A model generated the notes under the pieces. That model ran no database searches, was not told where the DNA came from, and worked only from the letters and a program-made list of their open reading frames with translations. Position numbers and translations under genes: made by a program. Below, in pieces: positions 22,780 through 34,209 of a DNA stretch of 64,000 nucleotides (the first letter of the stretch is position 1; every line of letters begins with the position of its first letter). Origin of the DNA: Chiridota heheva (taxonomy: Eukaryota > Echinodermata > Holothuroidea > Apodida > Chiridotidae); assembly GCA_020152595.1 (NCBI GenBank), contig JAIGNY010000327.1:1195001-1259000 (forward strand). Direction: 5' to 3'.

Positions 22780-24140
22780 TCCAACCTTCAAACCCTCACA
22801 GACCACACTCCCAATTAGAACCTCGAAAAGGCTGACCTTTTCAAAACCCTCTGTGACTCGCACCTCTCCCCCCATCTCCTCAAGGGTGAGGATCCCATGT
22901 CAAACTTTAGTAAGATCCTTATCAACATTGCCACCTGCTCCATTCTCAAAACCTCCAAACCACAACCTTAACCACATTTAGTCCTCACACTCCTTTCCCC
23001 CTATCTGGAGGACAGCTATCATCACCCCTGTTCCCAAACTGGGAAGGACAGTACCGACCTCTCCAGCTACCGCTCCATTGCCCTCACCTGCTGTTCCTGT
23101 AAATTTATGGGAAGGATTATTAACCAGAGACTAAACTAGTTCATTGAGACCAACAGAATCCTCTCCCTTCACCAAAGCTGCTTCCGGAAATGCTGCAATA
23201 CCCTGGACCAATTAATTACTCTCAACTCCGCTAACCAGGAATCCTTTGCAAAAAAGGAACATCTCATTGCCATCTTTTTAGACTTCGAGAAAGCTTTCGA
23301 CACTACTTGGAAATACGGCATTATCCGCAAACTTCACACCATCAGCCTCAGAGGCCACCTCCCCATCTTTATTCAAACTTTCTCTCACCCAGGCAGTTCC
23401 AAGTTCGTATTGGCCACACCCTCTCCAACCCCTACTGCCAAGAAGAAGGCATCTCCCAATTCAGCATCCTTTCCTCCACTCTCTTCAACTTGAGCCATTA
23501 ACGACATTGTGGACAACCTTGGCCCCAACATCAAACGCGCCCTCTACGTGGACGACTTCAACACCTTTTGCTCCTCCTCTAGCTTTTCTCTTGTCGAAAA
23601 TAGCCTCCAACTCAGCCTTAACCGGCTGCAAGACTGGTGCAGCAATAACGGTTTTAAATTCTCCAAAGACAAGATAGTCTGGATGCACTTCTAACATTTC
23701 AACAGCCTCCACCCCAACCCAAACCTCGTGCTCAATGGCAATCGCATCCCTAAAGTTGACCACACTAAGTTCCTGGGTTTAATTCTAGACCCCAAGCTCT
23801 CCTACAAGCAACACATCACCAACCTGAAACAGAAATGCAACAGTTCCCTCAACATTCTCTGCCTCCTCTCAGACATCCGCCTCCTCTCCGACACCACTTG
23901 GGGTGCGAACCGCCATGCTCTCGAAATCTTCAGGCTCACCATTCCTGCCAAGCTTTACTACAGCAATATTGTCTACTGTGTCGCTCACAACTCTTTCCTT
24001 AACCACATCAACACCATCCAAAATGAAGCCCACAGGCTTTGTCTGGGTGCCTACAGGACCTCTCCAATCACCAGCCTTCATGTTGAAGCCAACGAACCCC
24101 CCTTCCTGCTAAGGTGTAGAAAGTTTAACCTCTCCTAAGC
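22780..24140 (+). pseudogene. LINE reverse transcriptase, degenerate
   Basis: A broken RT reading alternates between frames. Recognisable pieces in order: SSYRSIALTCCSCK (fingers), LDFEKAFDTTW (motif A, D-x-x-K-A-F-D), a GVPQGS-like relic read as EEGISQFSILSSTLFNL, the YVDDF catalytic motif in ALYVDDFNTFC near 23545, and a downstream FLGLILDPKLSYKQHI block typical of non-LTR elements. At least three frameshifts and several stops make it non-functional. Domain order with RNase H downstream points to the I/Jockey group. Base composition is C-rich on this strand, unlike the surroundings. Confidence 0.9.
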
Positions 24141-25190
24141 TTTTAGAGCCCTCACCAACACCCACCACCATGTTTACAACCTCATTAGGTAGCCCAGTTT
24201 CTCCACCCTCTTTGATAGGACTAATACCCTCTTCCCTCCCTTCAGCTTATGCATTAAATCAGACCTCCTCCATCTCAGCATCAACCCCACCAGTCTTGGC
24301 ACCTTCTCCTGGCCCACTTTTCCTCCCAGGGCCACCCCTCTCTTTTATCCATCTGGATCCCTCCACTCATCACAAAACCCAAACCCACCCTAACCTCTTC
24401 ATCAACCTCCACAACCAAATCAAAGACCAAGTCTCAAACTACACCACCATCTATACTGATGGCTTCAAGGAAGGCGACAAGACAGCTGCTGCTGCCGTCA
24501 TTCAAAACATCACCCTCAGTAGCGGGCTTCTCGACTACTCGTCCATCTTCTCGGCCAAGGCCATCCTCCTTGCCCTCAACTAGGCCACTTTTTGCCATCT
24601 TCTCCGACTCAAAAGCTGTTTTTACTTCTTTACTCAATCTTAAATGGGACAATCCCACATCCCACCTTATCCCCCCCCCCTTCCCCATCCTTCTGCAGGA
24701 AAAGTATTATTTTCTTCTGGATACCCAGCCGTGTTGGCATCCCAGGCAATGACAGGGCTGATGCAGCCGCTAAGCTTGCCCTCAACCTCCCCTTACCCCA
24801 TTTCCCAAAACCCTTTCTGGTATCAAACCGCTTATCGCTTCCCTTGTTCGTGACCACTGGCAAACCTCATAGGACTCCTAAATTGATAACAAACTCCACG
24901 TCATCCAGCCCACAATTTAAATCAAACCCACCATACACAACCTCTCCCATATCGACAACGTTCACATTACCCGCCTTAGAATAGGTCACACCCACCTTAC
25001 TCACTCCCACTTTTTTATTGGCTCCTCCACCCCACCCCTCTGCAACAATTGCCATTGCATCCTCACAGTCCATCACGTTCTCCTTGCATGCCCCATGTAC
25101 AACCTTCCCAGAGCTTCCCTCACTCCCCACCACTCAACAGCCTAGTTTTTCCAGAAAAACCCTCTGAATATATCTCCTTCATCATGCTTC
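24141..25190 (+). pseudogene. LINE RNase H and C-terminal Cys/His region, degenerate
   Basis: Continues the same LINE. RNase H remnants: YTDGFK (first Asp), FSAKAILLALN (the position where FSAE.. is expected, with the Glu lost), FSDSKAV in another frame (second Asp), and RVGIPGNDRADAAAKLAL (the C-terminal signature). A final segment reads RLRIGHTHLTHSHFF and CNNCHCILTVHHVLLACPMY, matching the Cys/His tail of I-group LINE proteins. Multiple frameshifts. No intact open frame remains. Confidence 0.88.
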
Positions 25191-25296
25191 CCTCCACAAC
25201 CATATTTAGTTCTCCTCTCCCCCCCCCCTCTACTTTTTTTTTTTCTTCACCCCTGCACCTCCTCTCTCGATCCCAGTTTTCTGACTTTTAGTTCTC

Positions 25297-26275
25297 GTGT
25301 TTCTCTCAATCTCCCCGTTTTCTTTTCTTCCTTTCTCTGGAATGATCTAACCTCTCAGGCACAATTTGACCCTCGCTGTCTTGGTGCCATCAAGTCCTCA
25401 TCTAACAAACATATATTGTTGGTATCTTTTGCTTTACCTAATAGAAAATTAACATACATTTGAAATCCTGTATCATCCATCTTTAATGTTATTAACTCCT
25501 CAACGGATTCAAAAAGACAAATATTTTTCTTAAATCATATTTAGTCAAAATCCCCATGAGATATAAGTTTCTTCCCCCATACCGTGATATTTCTACCAGA
25601 TCATAAGAGGTTTTACCGACTTGCCTTTCAAGATGTCTGTATGGACATTTTGCACATGGTGAAGTGTTTGCAACTCCATTGTGAGGGCAAAAATTTAAAT
25701 AAAGAGCGATGTCATGTTTTCAATGTAGATGAAGCAAATTAATAGTATATATGTATTCTATATAATATATCCATGGAGGTATTCGTGTGTTTCTCTCAAT
25801 CTCCCCGTTTTCTTTTCTTCCTTTCTCTGGAATGATCTAACCTCTCAGGCACAATTTGACCCTCGCTGTCTTGGTGCCATCAAGTCCTCATCTAACAAAC
25901 ATATATTGTTGGTATCTTTTGCTTTACCTAATAGAAAATTAACATACATTTGAAATCCTGTATCATCCATCTTTAATGTTATTAACTCCTCAACGGATTC
26001 AAAAAGACAAATATTTTTCTTAAATCATATTTAGTCAAAATCCCCATGAGATATAAGTTTCTTCCCCCATACCGTGATATTTCTACCAGATCATAAGAGG
26101 TTTTACCGACTTGCCTTTCAAGATGTCTGTATGGACATTTTGCACATGGTGAAGTGTTTGCAACTCCATTGTGAGGGCAAAAATTTAAATAAAGAGCGAT
26201 GTCATGTTTTCAATGTAGATGAAGCAAATTAATAGTATATATGTATTCTATATAATATATCCATGGAGGTACCAC
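25297..26275 (+). repeat. 490-bp tandem duplication next to LINE
   Basis: The segment from about 25297 repeats with period 490 (ttctctcaat at 25301 and 25791; the second copy ends near 26270). I saw no differences over the lines compared, so it is recent. The unit begins in the LINE 3' part (a frame reading FLWNDLTSQ is visible) and ends at ccatggaggta. Just after it, 26255-26297 forms an imperfect palindrome around atggaggtac. Confidence 0.93.
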
Positions 26276-26297
26276 TTTAGTACCTCCATGATATATC

Positions 26298-27339
26298 TGT
26301 AAATGACTACTTAAACATACCGGTTAGCGTTAATTCAAGTGTTGTTTTTGTATGCACTTGCATACCGTAAGTGACTTTTTCCTTGAAGTTGCTGTACATT
26401 TCCCCCCCCCGGAAGTCTTCACCAGACATGTACGACACAATCTATTGTATGAGCACCTCATTTTATTATCTGAACTTGTTGAATCAAATGAATCAAAAAA
26501 TAATTGCTTTCATTGGCAATCACGTCTAGTTTTGTATCATATGCACAAACGTTTCTGCTTCTACTGTAGGTGTCAGAAAATTTCACTTGGTGTGACTTAA
26601 GTACAGTACTTTTAAGAAACACTAGATGGAATTGTGAGGACTTCTTTTTTAACTTTTGATATTTCAAATCTCTCCTGTACTCTGTGCAGTATATGTGTTG
26701 CTTTATTTCCATCTTCAGTGTTTTAAAACAATTGTCAAAAATGTGGCATTGAATCAAAACTCTCTTCCTCAACAACTTTTTTTCCACCATTACTCAGTGT
26801 CGTCGAAAGATTTTGATACAGGAAGGGGAGGGGGAGGCTGCAGCAGTCAAGATGAGAAAATGAGAGGGGGGGGTTGCTATCAAGGTGTTGCCTTTTGGGG
26901 GCATTGCGCTCGTTCTCGTGCGCGTAAAGGTGTTGGATCCAGTGGCCGCTAAACCTAAAAAGCTCAGCAGATTTCTTGTTTTTGATGTCCAAAAATGGCT
27001 TAATATAAAACACAGAATTTAAGAAAATAAATTGATGAAAAGAAGAAAACAGAAGATTCTAACATTAAAATCAACTCAGTCTCAGATCATTTACAAGTAG
27101 GTTACCTTTTCTTGAACAGCCAGAAAATAGAATACTCCTAAATGTTCAGCATCTTCAGCAAAAACCTGGGGTCGTTCTTAAGAGGGTAGTTTTTGATGGC
27201 CTAAAATCAAACCTCAATGCAAAAATTAAATTGATGAAAGGAAGAAAATTTTAGATTCCAACATTGAAATTCATCTTGTACTGTAAGCATTTAAGGGTTG
27301 CCATTTCTAATCAGGTACAGAAAATTTGGGCAAAATATT
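26298..27339. other. Intron 1, no feature seen
   Basis: AT-rich intron with a C-run near 26402 and G-rich stretches near 26822-26870. The phrase aaattgatgaaaggaagaaaa and surroundings occur twice (about 27030 and 27232), a weak local duplication. Confidence 0.45.
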
Positions 27340-28200
27340 ATTAACTCATCACTCACATACACATATATGTGGGGATGAGATATTGTAGTCACTTTGCTGT
27401 ATAGGCAAAAACCTGCCTATACCTTCTACACTACATAGCTACCCCCTTGATATTAGGGGGGCTGGTAGGGCCCACCAGGGGGTCTCATATGATGACCTCA
27501 TATTAGGGATTTGGAATGGGACAAAATTTGGTGATTTTTGCGTCTGTGTGCATGTGTGCGTATGCAACAATTAATTTTGTGTCACTTATACAATGTATCT
27601 CAAAAACTGTAATACATACATGAACCAAAATTGGTGGACGGGTATCCCTGGCGTGGAACTTTTGTCCCAAGGTTTTGGGATACAAAGGTCACAGGTCAAA
27701 TGGGACAAGTTTTTGGTGATGGCTATATCTTTTAAAGTAATTACTTGGTTACCATTACAGATCACAAATACTTGCTTTTTCTGCAAAATTGTGCAGCATT
27801 TTTAACTAGAAAAGTACAAGACTTATACCAACCTTATGTTGTACCATGATACCTTGCTTCATGAATTTGTGTCCTGTAGACTCTCGGGTCAAAAGGTCAA
27901 AGGTCACAGAGCTAGTGTCCACTTTTTACCATTTTTCTCTATAGTTATGGAATGGTAAGTGTGACATGAGCACGCATGGTGTCATACAGTACGGTACAAT
28001 AAATGTGACAAATTTCAAACTTGTTTCACTGATTAGGGGTCAAGAATCAGAAATCAAATGACTTTAGGGGGTAAATTTGTACATATTTGTGCCAAAAGTT
28101 ACAGAACTACTGTATAGTGACCCTGTTAGCTATTTCCTCCACTATGCTGTATTCTTATAAGATCAGCAATTTCATGGATTGTTTTCTTGTTGGATACATT
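27340..28200 (+). repeat. Probable dispersed repeat with two DR1 motifs
   Basis: Phrases such as gggacaaaatttggtgatttt and aaaggtcacaggtcaaatgg have the look of a transposon consensus. Two nuclear-receptor DR1 motifs lie inside: AGGTCAcAGGTCA at 27686-27698 and AGGTCAaAGGTCA at 27894-27906, the latter preceded by GGGTCA. Element class not recognised. Confidence 0.4.
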
Positions 28201-29569
28201 ATTTGAATCAAAAAGCTCTGAAATGGTCATACAAATGTGTAAAGTAAAACTTGGAAAAATGTCACCTACATACATGACATGACATATCTACTGGTAGTTT
28301 GCCGCCAATTTTCCTGCCAAAATTTGATGAAAATCTATCAAATTTTACAAGAAACAGAATCTTATTCAGTCAAGACAATCTTTTCCCTTTAAAATGTTTG
28401 GCCTGTAGCCTATTCGCTGGCCCTGGGTAGACTAATAGATGCATCAGCAGAACAACTTTAATTTTAGAAAAATAAGTCCCTGGACACTCCTAAGATTCAC
28501 GTTTTTGATGCCCCAAAATCGTGGCATAAAATGATAGATACATTTTCATACAATAGCCTCATAGCCACGGTACCTATATATAATTTTTGGTTTATTTTTG
28601 CAATAAATTAAAATCTCAAAGTACAATTTCAAATCAAGCTTTATCAAAGAGAATTATTGAAACAGTGACCAAAATTTAAAGTTTTCTTTGATTAATATAA
28701 AACTTAAAACATGCAATAGCTAATTATCCTATTAATTCAAGGATTGAATTGAAAAAACATTTAAAATCAAAATTTCTTAATGCCTGTTTTACATGTGGGG
28801 GAAGGGGCACAGCAATTTTTTTTAATGTTAGGCAATATACCACATTAATTTGCATCACAGTTCTGCAAATTATTGGGGGGGTTGCAGCTCCCCTAGCCCC
28901 ATGCCCCCACCCCTCGTTTAGAGGCACTGCTACTGTATCTACCATATCTCTTACCTGCCATATTTGTACATCTTTTTGTTTACTTTATTTAAAAATTAAT
29001 GTTAAGGCGGAGTGTTTATATATGCATTTAATGCACTGGGGAAAGGACTTTGACACAAGTGAAATGGCCCGACTTTAGGAGGGCCATTTGTGGGTACAAA
29101 CTTCAAAGTCCTTTGAACAGTACATTGAATGTGTAAACAAGATGTCAAAACATTAATCTTTTTATAAAATTCTTTATTAGATTGTTTAAAATGTATAAAA
29201 AATAACCAAAAAGACTAAAACACGAGAACAGTGTACATGTATTTTTTCACTTTTTTAAAACATTCACCTGTTTTAAAAATAAAGTAAATGAAATAATCAA
29301 GGTCATGCATTACCGGGATTTAATTTATGGGTCATGACAATGCAAATAATATTCCATAGAAATTTTATAAATTTCCTTAAATCAAAGGCTTTTGTATGTT
29401 ATCTTGATGTAATTTAAAGGTATATAGACAGGTAGAGGCAACATAAGCTACATTGCTTTAAAATCACTAAAATACATAAAGAAAGCAACCAAAAACAAAT
29501 CAAAATCGATTTAAAATTTTAGTTTTTAAAGATTTGTATGTAAATATGCAAATTTCCTAGTTACTCTTG
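28201..29569. other. Intron 1, no feature seen
   Basis: AT-rich intron. A G/C-run segment at about 28875-28925 resembles the C-rich patches scattered elsewhere. No gene supported. Confidence 0.45.
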
Positions 29570-29960
29570 TGATGTATAAATGGGACATACTGTAGTCTCT
29601 ATGTTCTTATGTAAACCCATTGTTTTTTAACCCTGTTCCATTTCTCTTAGAAAAAGCAAATGAGCTAATGAAGAGGATTTGATCTATACCATTCTCCTAA
29701 TTACCATCCTCAAGCTGGAGAAGGCATTTTGAACATTTTCAAAGTCTGAAATTAAGGGAAGAAATTTAAAGAAACAAAATCATTTTGAGGTACTTTTCTG
29801 TTCATACATCACATTTTTTTCAACATATTTTGAAATGTACAAACTTTGAGTACTCTTAACTTGAAAACTACACATGCTATTTTCAAAATTCAAAGACTTT
29901 TAAACTTGGTCAGTGGTTGAACAGAACACCTTTGTACCTGTACATAGACCTCACACTGGA
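29570..29960 (-). mobile_element. Miniature element, family F, copy 2
   Basis: Inverse of 22187-22537, sharing ttgttttttaaccctgttcc-like and gacatactgtagtc-like blocks. Several insertions relative to copy 1. Ends near ggtctatgtacaggtac read on this strand. Confidence 0.6.
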
Positions 29961-30048
29961 TGACATTAGCTCATGCTATTCCAACAAATCAATTAATTAA
30001 ATTCTTCCCTTCTGCACTGCTTTATTTGTAGCACGGTTATTGTTGGCC

Positions 30049-30516
30049 ATGCGGGTAAGTAATGTCTTCTAATGTTACGCTGAAGAAAAATCAATTCTTG
30101 ACATCGTAAGAATACCATTTCATGCGTCTAAAACGGGTTGCTAATTGGCTGTTTCCTTTAGGCGTACGATTAGATATAATTTTACGTTTGAAAACTAATT
30201 TTCTATTCTTACGTCGGAAGGAAACAACCAATCACCCGTTTTAGACGTATGCAATGGTATTATTACATTGTGAGAAAATTATTGTTACAGCGTTAGATTT
30301 GATTTTTCTTAGATGTAAAATACGTTTGAAAATGAGTTTTTACGCATAAAATTATGTCTATTTTTACGCCTAAAGGAAACAAGCCATTTAGCAACCCGTT
30401 TTGACGTATAAAATGGAATTGTTATGACTTAAGAAATGATTGTTATGGCATAAGAATTGATTTTACTTTGGCGTAACATTAGACGACGCTATGACCCTTA
30501 TGGCTAACCATACATG
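30049..30516. mobile_element. Large imperfect fold-back element
   Basis: The outer arms contain tctaatgttacgc (left) and gcgtaacattaga (right). Further in, aaacgggttgctaattggc pairs with gccatttagcaacccgttt, and tttcctttaggcgta with tacgcctaaaggaaa. A second internal set of related arms (accaatcacccgttttagac) makes it multi-lobed. No target duplication found. Confidence 0.75.
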
Positions 30517-30689
30517 GTCAGTTCCTGTTCACATATTGTAGTACCATTTACATGTACTGTATATATGTACAAAGTATTTGCAATACATGTATTAAAACCA
30601 TTTAGCAATGTGGCACTGGAACCACAATTCAAAGTGAGATACTGCTTTCCATAAAGGTACATTATTTAATACATTTAACAAAGAAAAGA

Positions 30690-31075
30690 ATATGATGATG
30701 TCATAGAGGCAATTCCATTGCAAATGGTTATGTATTTCTTTGAATGTTAATTGGTTGTTTCTGTATGATTAGAAACATTTTTCCCAAAGTTATTGAAGTA
30801 GGGTATATCTGGCAATATATATAAATACCTGACTTTTATCAATATATTTTTCTAGCATGTTTTACTAATAAAAAAAGGATGATAGATTTTAATGAAATAC
30901 ATAAACTTTGTGGGGGAATGTTTTGCCTGTGATTTCATACTGAGCCTTTTCCTATTTTATTGGCATTTTTTGTGAACCTTAAAATTTGAATATCTCCTGG
31001 TAGGAAAAACATCAACATGATTTTTGTACTAAATTGTTTCTAAAATTAATCTTTCTTATGAAAGGTTATGAAAAA
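30690..31075 (+). mobile_element. TIR element, family B, copy 3 (partial)
   Basis: Direct-orientation match to 2860-3240, from gatgatgtcatagaggcaat to aaaggttatgaaaaa. The TIR termini are not preserved, so it is truncated at both ends. Confidence 0.75.
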
Positions 31076-31130
31076 ACAAAAATTAATTGTCACTGTGATC
31101 TATTATGTACCAGTACAGTAATACAATAGA

Positions 31131-31846
31131 GGTGTAGTGGTTTATTGGTCAAGGAGTCATGCTCATATGAGTGGTTCAGTGGTCAAGGAGTCATGCTCAT
31201 ATGAGTGGTTCATTTGTAAAGGAGTCATGCTCATATGAGTGGTTCATTGGTCAAGGAGTCATGCTCATATGAGTGGTTCATTGGTCAAGGAGTCATGCTC
31301 ATATGAGTGGTTCATTGGTCAAGGAGTCATGCTCATATGAGTGAGTGGTTCATTGGTTAAGGAGTCATGCTCATATGAGTGGTTCATTGGTCAAGGAGTT
31401 ATGCTCATATGAGTGGTTCATTGGTCAAGGAGTCATGTTCATATGAGTGGTTTATTAGTCAAGAAGTCATGCTCATATGAGTGGTCTATTGGTCAAGGAG
31501 TCATGCCCATATGAGTGGTTCATTGGTCAATGAGTCATGCCCATACCAGTGGTTCATTGGTCAAGAAGTCATGCTCATATGAGTGGTTCATTGGTCAAGG
31601 AGTCATGCTCATATGAGTGGTTCATTGGTCAAGGAGTCATGCTCATATGAGTGGTTTATTGGTCAAGGAGTCATGCTTATATGAGTGGTTCATTGGTCAA
31701 GGAGTCATGCCCATATGAGTGGTTCATTGTTCAAGGAGTCATGCTCATATGAGTGGTTCATTGGTCAAGGAGTCATGCCCATATAAGTGGTTCATTGGTC
31801 AAGGAGTCATGCTCATACCAGTGGTTCATTGGTCATGCTCAAATAC
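31131..31846 (+). repeat. 34-bp minisatellite built from a SINE tRNA head
   Basis: About 20 copies of a 34-bp unit, ggttcattggtcaaggagtc plus atgctcatatgagt, with few variants and one 4-bp insertion near 31340. The last copy is the 5' half of a SINE whose box B follows at 31858. Each unit carries a box A-like tggttcattgg and the segment up to the anticodon loop, so the array is an expansion of the tRNA-like head. Confidence 0.93.
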
Positions 31847-32085
31847 CAAAGATACCAGGTTTGAATCCCACTGTGATCCCTGCATTATGTTTTTGGGCAA
31901 CACACTCATTTGTAAAATGAGTACTAGCACTGCTGGGAAGTTGACCTGCGATGGACTAGCGTCCTGTCTAGGGGGGCCGTGTGCTCTCATCCGCTTAAGC
32001 CAAGGAAAGCGGGGATAAGCACCGGCCTGATGGGCCCTTCAAGGCTCAAGTATGGATTTACCTTTACATGTAGCTAACAGTAATA
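31815..32085 (+). mobile_element. tRNA-derived SINE downstream of minisatellite
   Basis: Box A-like tggttcattgg at 31822-31832 and box B GGTTTGAATCC at 31858-31868 are 36 bp apart, a normal spacing. The body includes gacctgcgatggactagcgt and cctgtctagg, followed by a tail with gcggggataagcaccggcct and gatgggcccttcaaggctc. These body phrases resemble SINEs of sea urchins and relatives as I remember them. The SINE ends about 80 bp before RMND5 exon 2. Confidence 0.8.
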
Positions 32086-32162
32086 GTAATATACAGCAAT
32101 GTGTTTTCCTTATTTCTGTGATTAACAGGATATCTAAGAACTTTTGTTTTCATTTTTCGCAG

Positions 32163-32308
32163 ATCCACCTGAGAAAGATTTAAATGCTCTGCATTCATTG
32201 ATATTACGTGAACGTGTGAAACGCACCCGTGATATCACTACCCAGGTCAGCAGCAGTCATAAGGACATCCACAGTAGTGTGTCGAAGGTCGGAAAATCAA
32301 TTGACAAG
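32163..32308 (+). CDS. RMND5: RMND5 homologue, exon 2
   Basis: Preceded by a T-rich tract and acceptor cgcag; followed by donor gtagta. Two leading bases complete codon 47 and 48 full codons follow, ending in phase 0. The protein begins DPPEKDLNALHSLILRERVK and ends HKDIHSSVSKVGKSIDK, which is nearly identical to the strongly conserved HKDIHSSVSRVGKAIDK of vertebrate RMND5A. This is the best single piece of evidence for the gene. The region forms the helical N-terminal part preceding LisH. Splicing from exon 1 is inferred from matching phases over a 21.3-kb intron. Confidence 0.95.
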
Positions 32309-32577
32309 GTAGTATATGATTTCCAAAGTGTATTATTTATTGTGTGAGACAATTTAATGTTTCTTGAATAATACAATTGCTTATTAATTTCAACATCTGT
32401 ATGCTGATCCTGGGAAATTGTTCTTTTATTGTGCATCCCACCAAAAATTGAGTGTTCTAGTATCAAACATGATTAGGAGTCAATACAATATCTAGAAATC
32501 ATTTAGCAACTATTGTAGTTTTTACTAGCCCATGTATGTTTTGAATATTTACCAAATATTTTGACTCTGATCATATA

Positions 32578-33273
32578 CCGTATATTCCCTAAAAACACCC
32601 TGGGGGACATTACATTTTCAAAAGGGGGGTGTTTATTTGAGGTTAAATTTCAAATGTACTTACGGAACCGCTGGTAAAATTAAAAAAATTACGCAACTAA
32701 TATATATGCTTTCAAAACCTTGAAAATTATTTATTCAGTACGATTGATCATTTTATGAAAAAAATGCAAAGAATCATTATCTAGAAATAAAGGAATGATA
32801 CAGCACCTTTCATTAAGATTAAACCCACCTCTCCCTGCATATTTTGCTGTAAGCCACAACTGGAGCTTCATTCTGACTAAATAATTTTGAAAGTATGCCA
32901 TCACCTGCCTCTTCAAAATGGCCGTAATCGGTCCATACCTATGCTGAACTTCACTTCTGTTAAAGCATTTTATTTATTTTATTTTCTGATTTGTTCCACT
33001 TTTTTGGCACGATTAATTTTGCTCATTAAGTAATTTTTCACTAAGTTTTGTGTGCATGCATACTGTAGCAAGTTCAACTCTTTTGACTGAGTATTTTTTT
33101 GGGCAGTTTTACAGTTTTTAAACAAGTTTTGGCTAAACCCTATTGTTAAATCACACTGTATTTAATATTACAATATTACCAATCAATTTATGGGTGACTT
33201 TGCGATTGTTATTGCAAAAAAAACATGGGGAAGGACGTTTATTAGAGAAGGCATTTATTAGGGAAAATACAGG
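32578..33273. mobile_element. TIR element in RMND5 intron 2
   Basis: The left end CCGTATATTCCCTAAAAACA and the inverted right end CCTGTATTTTCCCTAATAAA pair, with further similarity into the arms. About 696 bp, non-coding inside. Target duplication not evident. Superfamily uncertain. Confidence 0.65.
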
Positions 33274-33454
33274 TCTAATAAGGTCTAAAACCTAATAAGT
33301 ATACATATCATATCATTCTTGTGCAGATCACCTTAGCTGCAGAACAAATCACTGTAAAAGTGTTTTAAAGCTAATGTTGGCATTGTGTTAAAAAGATTTT
33401 GAACTAGTAATGTACAGTAAAGGATTTAGAACAGGCAACTAAGATTTAATCAGT

Positions 33455-33850
33455 ATATTTTAAAGGAATATTCCATGCTTTTTCATTTGTTCATTTTTTC
33501 ATATATGATAGAGAATTTTTTTAGAAACAAAGTGGTGGAAAACTATGTTAATATCTTATTCCTTTTACAAGTTAATTTTTTTAAAGTATTTTTGAATTTG
33601 GACAAAAGTGACTGATGATTGGCAACAGCTGTGATGTCATAGAGACAATTTCAACAAAATGTCTTTTGTATTTCTTTAAAAATGATTTTGATTTTTTTCT
33701 TATTGTAAATGTGACGTACACCATAAAAAACAAAATGTTTTTTTGTAAATTAAATAATCCACTGTATCTCTATAATGAACCAAAAATGCAGTTCGATAAT
33801 GTGATTAAAAAAGAAATACATAAGAATTAAATTTATAAGAAATTTTTAAG
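33455..33850 (+). mobile_element. Diverged TTAA-type element, family B-like
   Basis: Starts TTAAAGGAATATTCCATGC, matching the family B terminus, and contains gtgatgtcatagagacaatt, also found in family B. The right end is not recognisable. Confidence 0.55.
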
Positions 33851-34209
33851 AACACACTCTTTAAATTGTTACAACTTATTAAGAACTATAGGCATAATGG
33901 ATATTCCACAGACTGCCTTGTTTTGCATTTTGACTATTTATCACCCAAGCTGTAATATTTTCAGGACATATACTGTACAACATTTTCAACTCAAGCCTCT
34001 TCTTTAAAACAAATGCATAAAATATGCATGAAAGCACTTTATCTATGCTTTCCCTGTAATTCTTTTATCATTATTCATTTTTTCTTTTTTTATCTTTAGT
34101 GGTATATCACTTGAATGAAGAAATTATTAAGATACTTTATCAATACCAATCTTGATATTTGTGAGCTACCTGCAGAATTTTTTTGTACTGTTATCAGTAT
34201 TTTTTCATG

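Noticed and set aside
31131..31846. CRISPR-like regular 34-bp repeat
   Set aside because: Units are contiguous with no unique spacers, and the DNA is eukaryotic. The array is explained by SINE head expansion.
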